Positions 1-5,092 of a stretch of DNA of 6,001 nt are shown here, piece after piece. The position numbers were made by a program, and so were the translations under genes. The notes below the pieces were generated by a model. The model was not told the DNA's origin and searched no databases. It saw only the letters and a list, made by a program, of their open reading frames with translations. This stretch comes from Anaerolineae bacterium (GTDB lineage Bacteria > Chloroflexota > Anaerolineae > Promineifilales > Promineifilaceae): positions 1-6,001 of the forward strand of contig JANQSK010001158.1 in assembly GCA_028284105.1 (NCBI GenBank). The letters are read 5' to 3'. Position 1 is the stretch's first letter; each line of letters opens with the position of its first letter.

Positions 1-2534
1 ATGGTGCTGCATGGGAATATTTCTCACACGATCAGGCTCGTAGTCGCGCTTATCGATGGAATGAAGATGGCTTAGCTGGTATTTCAGATCGCAATCAAAA
101 TTTGTGCTTTGCGCTGGCATTATGGAACGGCCGTGATCCCATTTTGAAAGAACGGCTATTTGGCTTGACTGGTAACGAAGGCAATCACGGGGAGGATGTC
201 AAAGAGGTTTATTTTTATTTAGACAGCACGCCAACTCATAGCTATATGAAGATGCTGTATAAATATCCTCAAGCTGAATTTCCATACGGAGATTTGATTG
301 CGGAAAACGGCCGTCGCGGCAGAGATGATTTTGAATTTGAGCTTTTGGACACGGCCGTTTTCAACCAAAATCGCTACTTCGATGTGTTTGTGACTTATGC
401 CAAGGCAGATGAGAATGATATCTTGATTCAAATCGAGGTATTCAACCGAGGAAATGAAGCGGCAAGCTGTACCGTATTGCCAACGCTGTGGTTCCGCAAT
501 AGCTGGAGTTGGGGGTATGAGGCAGGGCCGCTTGGGCACACACCGATTAAGCCGTCGATGACCCAACAAGATACTGTCGACCCTCAGAAAGGTGTTAAGG
601 TTAATCATCCCAAATGTGAGACTTATTTTTTATATGCCAATGAGGCTGAAACGTTTTTATTCACTGAAAATGAATCGAATAATGAGCGTCTTTTTCGGTC
701 TTCAAACAGTTCACCATACGTCAAAGACGCATTTCATCGTTATGTGATTAACGGTGAAGATACGGCCGTCAATCCTCAAAAAACAGGCACTAAATCTGCT
801 GCACTATACAAACTTGATTTACAGGCTGGAGAAAGTCAAACGATTGAGTTACGGTTAACGACGTCAGAAATGAAACGGCCGTTTCAGAGCTTTGCTCAAC
901 AGCTCGCCAAACGCAAAGATGAAGCTGACCAGTTTTATGCCGCCATTCAAAATCCGAGCTTATCGGACGAAGATAGGTCAATTCAGCGGCAGGCCTTAGC
1001 GGGCATGATGTGGACCAAGCAGCTGTACTACTACGATGTTAATCAATGGCTCAACGGGGATCCTGGTTCCCCGCAACCGCCAGAATCAAGACGAAACGGC
1101 CGTAATGCCAACTGGCAACACCTCACCAACTTTGACATCATATCCATGCCGGACAAATGGGAATATCCTTGGTATGCAGCCTGGGATTTAGCCTTCCACT
1201 GTATTCCTATTGTGATGATCGATCCCGATTTTGCAAAACGTCAAATACTATTGATGACGCGTGAATGGTATATGCATCCAAATGGGCAGTTGCCGGCATA
1301 TGAGTGGGCTTTTGGTGATGTCAATCCACCCGTACATGCGTGGGGAGCATGGCGGGTGTACAAAATTGATGGTAAGCAAAATGGGGTTGCTGATCGGGCG
1401 TTTTTAGAGGCAGTTTTCCATAAGCTCCTGCTCAATTTTACATGGTGGGTGAATCGTAAAGATGCAGATGGCAACAATGTGTTTCAAGGTGGATTTCTTG
1501 GTTTAGATAACATTAGCCTTTTTGATCGCAGTGCCATGCTACCAGCCGATGGGCATATTGATCAATCTGACGGTACGGCTTGGATGGGATTTTACAGTTT
1601 AGGCATGATGCGAATAGCGCTTGAACTAGCCAAAGAAAATCCCGTGTATCAAGATTTGGCAACCAAGTTTTTTGAACATTTTATCTCCATCGCTGTAGCC
1701 ATATCGGGTTATCATCGCGAGGGTCATGGGCTTTGGGACACAGTAGATGGATTTTTCTATGATGTGCTCCATTTCCACAATGGGGATGAACAACCCCTCA
1801 AGGTGCGATCATTGGTGGGATTGATGCCCCTAATTGCGGCTGAGGTTTTAGATGATGAGGTTCTGGATGGGATGGATGTGTTTAAGCGACGGATGAATTG
1901 GTTTATCAAGAATCGGCCCCATCTCACTGAAAATATGGCTTCAATTGATTCAGGTGGTCAGCAAAAGCGGTATCTGTTTTCAATTGTGACAAAAGAAAGG
2001 CTTGCCCAAATTTGTCGTTACTTGTTAGATGAGACTGAATTTTTGTCTGAGTATGGGATTCGCTCCCTTTCCAAAATTCATGAAACCCCGTATTCGCTTC
2101 AGCTAGGTGGGGCATCGTTTTCAATTGGATATGAACCTGCCGAATCTCGAAGCGGGCTGTTTGGCGGTAATTCAAATTGGCGTGGTCCGATTTGGTTTCC
2201 AATCAATTTCTTGTTGATTGAGGCACTTCAGCGATTTGATCATTATTACGGAGAGTCGTTTAAAGTTGAATTACCAATAGCATCGGGCAATTGGGTGACA
2301 TTGGATGTGGTTGCTGATGAGCTTAGCCGACGATTAATTCAGATATTTAGGCGGGACGATGAAGGAAAACGGCCGTTATATGGTGCCTTGACCCAATTTC
2401 AAGAGGATCCCCATTGGCGAGAATACATTCTGTTTTACGAATACTTCCATGGGGATAATGGTGCTGGTTTAGGGGCTAGCCATCAAACTGGTTGGACAGG
2501 GTTAGTGGCCAAGTTGTTACAGGATTTGAAGTAA
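1..2534 (+). CDS. GH63/MGH1-like glycoside hydrolase ('glucosidase'), 5' end outside window
   Basis: Frame is open from position 3 to the TAA at 2532-2534, giving 843 visible residues. The TTG at 102 is an internal Leu: 33 family-like residues precede it, including WEYFSHDQARSRAYRW and EDGLAGISD. From memory of the family (about 880-900 residues), roughly 45 N-terminal residues are missing. The expected layout is an N-terminal beta-sandwich followed by an (alpha/alpha)6 barrel, as in GH63 enzymes. Visible motifs are LKERLFGLTGNEGNHGEDVK (about 145-204), AAWDLAFH with Asp codon 1185-1187 as candidate general acid, NWRGPIWFP near 2175-2201, and FYEYFHGDNGAG with Glu codon 2439-2441 as candidate general base. 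Both catalytic roles are inferred by analogy with GH63. The family hydrolyses alpha-glucosidic bonds; the substrate here is unknown. No signal peptide can be judged. The gene is convergent with the redox pair downstream and carries seven ACGGCCGT palindromes. Family call is confident, substrate is not. Confidence 0.88.
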   Translation, partial: GAAWEYFSHDQARSRAYRWNEDGLAGISDRNQNLCFALALWNGRDPILKERLFGLTGNEGNHGEDVKEVYFYLDSTPTHSYMKMLYKYPQAEFPYGDLIAENGRRGRDDFEFELLDTAVFNQNRYFDVFVTYAKADENDILIQIEVFNRGNEAASCTVLPTLWFRNSWSWGYEAGPLGHTPIKPSMTQQDTVDPQKGVKVNHPKCETYFLYANEAETFLFTENESNNERLFRSSNSSPYVKDAFHRYVINGEDTAVNPQKTGTKSAALYKLDLQAGESQTIELRLTTSEMKRPFQSFAQQLAKRKDEADQFYAAIQNPSLSDEDRSIQRQALAGMMWTKQLYYYDVNQWLNGDPGSPQPPESRRNGRNANWQHLTNFDIISMPDKWEYPWYAAWDLAFHCIPIVMIDPDFAKRQILLMTREWYMHPNGQLPAYEWAFGDVNPPVHAWGAWRVYKIDGKQNGVADRAFLEAVFHKLLLNFTWWVNRKDADGNNVFQGGFLGLDNISLFDRSAMLPADGHIDQSDGTAWMGFYSLGMMRIALELAKENPVYQDLATKFFEHFISIAVAISGYHREGHGLWDTVDGFFYDVLHFHNGDEQPLKVRSLVGLMPLIAAEVLDDEVLDGMDVFKRRMNWFIKNRPHLTENMASIDSGGQQKRYLFSIVTKERLAQICRYLLDETEFLSEYGIRSLSKIHETPYSLQLGGASFSIGYEPAESRSGLFGGNSNWRGPIWFPINFLLIEALQRFDHYYGESFKVELPIASGNWVTLDVVADELSRRLIQIFRRDDEGKRPLYGALTQFQEDPHWREYILFYEYFHGDNGAGLGASHQTGWTGLVAKLLQDLK

Positions 2535-2553
2535 GTAGGAACAAGGCAATAGG

Positions 2554-2584
2554 AAAGGCCCGATTGTTTAAAAATCGGGCCTTT
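2554..2584. terminator. Rho-independent terminator, likely bidirectional
   Basis: A perfect 12-bp stem (AAAGGCCCGATT at 2554-2565 with AATCGGGCCTTT at 2573-2584) encloses a 7-nt loop. On the plus strand it begins 20 nt after the glucosidase stop and runs into TTTTGCTTT. On the minus strand it begins 4 nt after the stop of the CcdA-like gene and ends in TTT followed by a C/T-rich stretch. The convergent genes leave only 54 bp between stops, so one hairpin probably serves both. The T-tract is better in the plus direction. Confidence 0.88.
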
Positions 2585-2588
2585 TGCT

Positions 2589-3254
2589 TTAAAACAATAT
2601 ATCCGTAAAGTCTGCGACGTAGCCAAAGATTCCGATGGCAATGAGCAAGACACCAGATAGACGGGTCATCAGTTTGTAATTTTGTGTCATCCACTTTGTG
2701 AATCCACGTTGGAACGAAGTTGCCAAGAGTGGTAAGAAAACCAGAGGCCATCCGAAACCAAATCCAAATGCTAAAAAGTACGCCAATTCGCCGACTAGAT
2801 CACCTGGGGTGTTGGAAAGCAAAAGTGCTGTCGTGATGATAGGACCCGTACAAGGGAGCGTCATTGGGCCAAGTAGAAGTCCGTACACATAAGCGCCTCC
2901 ATATGGATTATTCAAAACAGGAACTTGGGGCTGGCTCAAACGTGCGAATGGATTTTTGCCCAAAATCATCATAATACCTAGCAAAATGACCACGATGTAA
3001 ATGATTGGCAGCAAAATGGGCAGTACGGAGTTAAAAGATTGCTGCAAGAAGAAAACAATGACCCCAATAAGGATCATCATGCTTAGCACACCGGCTAAAA
3101 CCAGAATACCTAACCATTTTGTGGCCCTTTGTGCACGTTCATTTTTTGCATTCCCAGCCATGTAAGCAATTAGGCCTGGATATAGGGGCAAAATACAGAC
3201 GTTGGTCAAAATAGCAGCGTTTCCGAGAATAAAGGCTAGAAATAGTTCGTTCAT
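2589..3254 (-). CDS. CcdA/DsbD-family transmembrane thiol-disulfide electron carrier
   Basis: This is a 221-residue, almost wholly hydrophobic protein with about six membrane segments (roughly 5-33, 47-70, 77-98, 121-147, 156-178, 199-217). The two signature cysteines of the CcdA/DsbD core are present: Cys20 in NVCILPLYPG at the end of the first segment and Cys135 in LPCTGPI of the fourth. In this family the pair takes electrons from cytoplasmic thioredoxin and passes them to thioredoxin-fold proteins outside the membrane. The ATG at 3254 is chosen because the upstream alternative is a TTG at 3290 inside a perfect palindrome, and AAAGAG lies six bases before the ATG as a modest ribosome site. 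The gene follows the TlpA-like lipoprotein on the same strand after a 73-bp gap, and that lipoprotein is its likely partner. First Cys motif departs from the more common PC[VI]LPL form, having Val in place of Pro. A cytochrome c maturation role is possible, but no such genes are visible here. Confidence 0.85.
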   Translation of the reverse strand: MNELFLAFILGNAAILTNVCILPLYPGLIAYMAGNAKNERAQRATKWLGILVLAGVLSMMILIGVIVFFLQQSFNSVLPILLPIIYIVVILLGIMMILGKNPFARLSQPQVPVLNNPYGGAYVYGLLLGPMTLPCTGPIITTALLLSNTPGDLVGELAYFLAFGFGFGWPLVFLPLLATSFQRGFTKWMTQNYKLMTRLSGVLLIAIGIFGYVADFTDILF

Positions 3255-3279
3255 AATTAGCTCTTTGAACAAAGATTTT

Positions 3280-3309
3280 GTTGAGTCCAATTAGCTAATT
3301 GGACTCAAC
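3280..3309 (-). promoter_or_regulatory. Perfect 30-bp palindrome in the lipoprotein-CcdA gap
   Basis: The half-site GTTGAGTCCAATTAG (3280-3294) is followed directly by its exact reverse complement (3295-3309). As RNA it would fold into a 13-bp stem with an AGCT loop. It starts 18 nt beyond the lipoprotein stop and ends 25 nt before the CcdA-like ATG. No T-run follows on the minus strand, so it is not a standard terminator. A smaller inverted repeat, CTTTG/CAAAG at 3263-3274, overlaps the AAAGAG ribosome site of the next gene. Possible roles are mRNA end protection or processing, translational tuning of the second gene, or a protein binding site; the sequence does not decide between them. Confidence 0.6.
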
Positions 3310-3327
3310 GTCTTGAAAAAAACAGGT

Positions 3328-4173
3328 TTATTGTGTTTCGGTTTCGATTTGCGCAACGATTTCTTCAATTGAGTGGAAACCAGTTGAAAGCTCAGTTAGG
3401 GAGCCGTCAGGACGGATAATGAAGTGGGGGGTTGCAGGCGGGTTAGCCACATTACGGCCGTATTCTCCCACCATTGCTTCAACCAATTCTGGGGTAGCGA
3501 CAGCAAATAAGAAGTTATATCCTTGGTTGTTCGCATAGCCAGCCAAAACGTCATTTGGCAAATTTGGCTCAACGCTTAATCCGACAATAATGACATCGCT
3601 TGGCAATTGAGCCATGCCCTCGCTCAAGGTGTTGAGCTGACGGCGGCAGTTGGTGCACCATGTAGCCATCGGTTCGACGTAGACTGTTTTACCAGCAAAA
3701 TCAGCGAATGAGAATGTGTCCCCTGTACGGGCGTCTGAAATGGGAAGGGTTAGCCAGTCTGGTCCTGCAGATGCAACGGCCGTTTCTTCATCCATGGATT
3801 CGTCTTCCATCATTTCTTCATCCATGGACTCATCTTCCATCATTTCCTCGTCCATGGACTCGTCTTCCATCATCTCTTCATCCATGTGTTCATCTTCAGC
3901 CATTTCCTCATCCATGTGCTCATCTTCAGCCATCTCTTCGTCCATGGATTCATCTTCCATCATTTCCTCGTCCATGGATTCATCTTCCATCATCTCTTCA
4001 TCCATAGACTCGTCTTCCATTACTTCACTATCGGCAGAATCGTCTGATGATTCTGCAGCCGTGTTTGAATCATTTGATGTGCTTTCTGCTGCTGGCTCTG
4101 TTGTGCCGCCACAAGCTGCCAAAAGCAAAATTAAAATCAAACCAATTGTCAAAAATTTTAAATCGTTTTTCAT
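3328..4173 (-). CDS. TlpA-like thioredoxin-fold lipoprotein with acidic Met-rich decapeptide repeats
   Basis: The 281-residue product starts with a lipoprotein signal: charged MKNDLK, a hydrophobic stretch at 7-18, and lipobox LAAC with Cys21 as predicted lipidation site. A Ser/Thr/Asn/Ala-rich linker (22-50) leads to eight decapeptides (51-130), mostly MMEDESMDEE. Residues about 137-281 form a thioredoxin-like domain with redox motif WCTNC (Cys173, Cys176) and a probable cis-proline at Pro249 in ATPHF. This matches TlpA/ResA-type thiol-disulfide oxidoreductases held outside the membrane by a lipid anchor. The start at 4173 has GAGG ten bases upstream and gives a well-formed signal peptide. 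The CcdA-like gene downstream would supply electrons; the protein reduced by this one is unknown. No convincing promoter was found in the 125 bp behind tetR, so read-through from the regulator gene is possible. The repeat tract is the unusual part: 48 of 80 residues are Asp/Glu and 21 are Met. The redox call is confident; what the repeat does is unknown. Confidence 0.88.
   Translation of the reverse strand: MKNDLKFLTIGLILILLLAACGGTTEPAAESTSNDSNTAAESSDDSADSEVMEDESMDEEMMEDESMDEEMMEDESMDEEMAEDEHMDEEMAEDEHMDEEMMEDESMDEEMMEDESMDEEMMEDESMDEETAVASAGPDWLTLPISDARTGDTFSFADFAGKTVYVEPMATWCTNCRRQLNTLSEGMAQLPSDVIIVGLSVEPNLPNDVLAGYANNQGYNFLFAVATPELVEAMVGEYGRNVANPPATPHFIIRPDGSLTELSTGFHSIEEIVAQIETETQ
3784..4023 (-). 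repeat. Eight in-frame 30-bp tandem repeats encoding acidic Met-rich decapeptides
   Basis: The 240-bp tract holds eight exact-length 30-bp units without gaps, encoding residues 51-130 of the lipoprotein. In protein order they are VMEDESMDEE, two MMEDESMDEE, two MAEDEHMDEE and three MMEDESMDEE. Units differ at several synonymous third positions, so the tract is not a freshly amplified perfect array. At the plus-strand left end of each unit the first six bases alternate between CTCTTC and TTCCTC for units 1-6, suggesting a 60-bp higher-order period; units 7 and 8 share TTCTTC. The opposite strand stays open through the tract and encodes Ser-rich peptides, which is a by-product of the repeat. 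Confidence 0.95.
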
Positions 4174-4298
4174 TCTTCAATGTCCTCATGTAAAAATTGT
4201 TCCGCTAGGCGGTTGATTTCGTGATTTAGACGACATGATAACGATTTTCTTTCTTTGAAGAGGGCTTTGTAATCGGTCTGTAAGAACTTATTTCATTT

Positions 4299-4904
4299 TC
4301 ATTCATTTTTGGGCTGGATTACCATATTGGAGGGAGAGATGCCGACGAAATTGGCTAGACCTAGGAATGTGAGCTGTCGGTAAGTCTCAGTCATTTGATC
4401 AGCGGAGTAGGGCATATCATTTTCTAACCACCACGAGGTTAATGACAAAAGAGACCCCGCTAAATAGTTGGCAAGAAGGTCGTCTGGAAACGGCCGTTCT
4501 TTGGGCAAGATGGGGAAAAGCCGATTCATTACCTCATTTGCGATATATGCTTGAATACGGCCGTAAAGCTTGGCGCTTCCTTCACCGCTTAATAAAACAC
4601 GATAAAGGTCACTATTTTCTTGTGCATGAACAAAGACAGCTAAAACGGGGCTGCCACTTAATTCATTGGCCACAGCGGGTGGACCAAGGGTTTCCACAAG
4701 CTCATCAAACACCGACTCTAAACTTTTAACGAGTAGTTCTTCTTTATCTTTGTAGTGCAAGTAAAAAGTGGCTCGCCCCAAATTGGCTCTATCTGTAATG
4801 TGCTGTACGGTAACAGCGTCATATCCTTTTTCTAAGATGAGCGCCATGAGCGCGTCTCTCAGTAAGGCTCTGGTTCGAATAATTCTTCTGTCTACTTTTG
4901 CCAT
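4299..4904 (-). CDS. TetR/AcrR-family transcriptional regulator
   Basis: The 201-residue protein has the usual TetR-family length and shape. Residues about 8-54 form the DNA-binding domain, with a helix-turn-helix at 32-51 (TVQHITDRANLGRATFYLHY) followed by KDKEELL, both typical of the family. Residues about 60-190 are a helical ligand-binding and dimerisation region; its SWWLENDMPYSADQM segment resembles the C-terminal type seen in many Gram-positive and Chloroflexota regulators. The ATG at 4904 is preceded by GGAT seven bases upstream, a weak ribosome site, but the N-terminus fits the family. The gene is divergent from the P450 with 188 bp between them, and that gap holds inverted repeats over both predicted promoters, so autoregulation and control of the P450 are likely. 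Bm3R1 and CYP102A1 of Bacillus megaterium are a known TetR-type repressor/P450 precedent. The inducer is unknown. It may also be co-transcribed with the lipoprotein gene 125 bp downstream. Confidence 0.93.
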   Translation of the reverse strand: MAKVDRRIIRTRALLRDALMALILEKGYDAVTVQHITDRANLGRATFYLHYKDKEELLVKSLESVFDELVETLGPPAVANELSGSPVLAVFVHAQENSDLYRVLLSGEGSAKLYGRIQAYIANEVMNRLFPILPKERPFPDDLLANYLAGSLLSLTSWWLENDMPYSADQMTETYRQLTFLGLANFVGISPSNMVIQPKNE

Positions 4905-4942
4905 TTTAGTTATCCAGTGTGCAAAATTCTTGATTAGATGCA

Positions 4943-4966
4943 GTTTCTAGACAGGTGTCTAGTAAC
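4943..4966. promoter_or_regulatory. Probable TetR operator O1 at the tetR transcription start
   Basis: This is a 24-bp near-perfect inverted repeat. The inner arms CTAGACA (4947-4953) and TGTCTAG (4956-4962) are exact around a GG centre, and symmetry extends outward to GTT/AAC with one mismatched pair. It lies just downstream of the predicted minus-strand -10 box, covering the expected tetR transcription start. Its size and placement suit a TetR-family dimer and would give autorepression. Protein binding is inferred, not seen. Confidence 0.72.
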
Positions 4967-4980
4967 AGACATTGTACCTA
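4966..4980. promoter_or_regulatory. Weaker operator-like site O3 over the tetR -10 box
   Basis: The 15-mer CAGACATTGTACCTA matches the reverse complement of the O2 site (5028-5042) at 12 of 15 positions, including an uninterrupted AGACATTGT. It abuts O1 and covers the predicted tetR -10 hexamer. One arm is degenerate, so it may be a low-affinity site or chance similarity. Confidence 0.4.
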
Positions 4981-4999
4981 GATTGATGATTGACTTCAA
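4971..4999 (-). promoter_or_regulatory. Predicted sigma-70-type promoter of tetR
   Basis: On the minus strand, TTGAAG (4999-4994, 4/6 to consensus) and TACAAT (4976-4971, 5/6) are 17 bases apart. The predicted start falls near 4964, inside O1. Its -35 box overlaps that of the P450 promoter on the other strand. Confidence 0.55.
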
Positions 5000-5018
5000 T
5001 GTGATTATTGATTATCTT
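4990..5018 (+). promoter_or_regulatory. Predicted sigma-70-type promoter of the P450 gene
   Basis: TTGACT (4990-4995, 5/6 to consensus) and TATCTT (5013-5018, 4/6) are 17 bases apart on the plus strand. The predicted start is near 5025, directly before O2, leaving a leader of about 68 nt before the ATG. The weak -10 box makes this less certain than the spacing suggests. Confidence 0.5.
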
Positions 5019-5027
5019 CAGAGTTAT

Positions 5028-5042
5028 TAGACACAATGTCTA
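5028..5042. promoter_or_regulatory. Probable TetR operator O2 at the P450 transcription start
   Basis: The arms TAGACA (5028-5033) and TGTCTA (5037-5042) are exact inverted copies around a CAA centre. They share the AGACA/TGTCT core of O1, although the centre is three bases here and two in O1. The site sits immediately downstream of the predicted P450 promoter, where a bound repressor would block initiation or early elongation. Confidence 0.62.
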
Positions 5043-5083
5043 TTAAACTGAGCTTTAAATATTATTTAGCCCAATGGCTAATT

Positions 5084-5087
5084 GAGG
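5084..5087 (+). promoter_or_regulatory. Ribosome binding site fixing the P450 start
   Basis: GAGG lies five bases before the ATG at 5093. The frame is open further upstream without a stop nearby, so this site is the main reason for choosing 5093. Confidence 0.75.
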
Positions 5088-5092
5088 AAAAA

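Larger units (their letters stand above)
127..4564. repeat. Dispersed 8-bp palindrome ACGGCCGT, 11 copies
   Basis: Exact copies start at 127, 307, 351, 762, 875, 1096, 2369, 3454, 3776, 4490 and 4557. Seven are in the glucosidase gene, two in the lipoprotein gene and two in tetR. None is in the CcdA-like gene, the visible P450 or the intergenic gaps. Every CGGCCG found by eye in the window is flanked by A on the left and T on the right. The copies fall in all three codon phases, so the repeat is a DNA-level feature and not a protein motif. Confidence 0.9.

Noticed and set aside
102..104. TTG at 102 as the start of the glucosidase
   Set aside because: The frame is open to position 3 and the 33 residues before it match the family, so the gene is cut by the window edge.
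3255..3290. Extension of the CcdA-like protein to TTG at 3290
   Set aside because: It would start inside the palindrome and add a polar 12-residue leader; the ATG at 3254 begins directly before the first membrane segment and has a nearby ribosome site.
4202..4212. CCGC-TAG-GCGG hairpin as a terminator after tetR
   Set aside because: The stem is only 4 bp and has no T-run, and it lies almost 90 bases beyond the tetR stop.
3708..4216. Two plus-strand open frames with Ser-rich or Pro/His-rich repeat peptides opposite the lipoprotein
   Set aside because: They are antisense shadows of the 30-bp repeat. The minus-strand reading has a signal peptide, a redox domain and a ribosome site; these do not.
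4221..4247. Imperfect palindrome and a TTAGAC half-site upstream of the lipoprotein gene, as a further TetR or Fur-like operator
   Set aside because: Too many mismatches, and only a single half-site resembles O2. No convincing promoter is placed near it.
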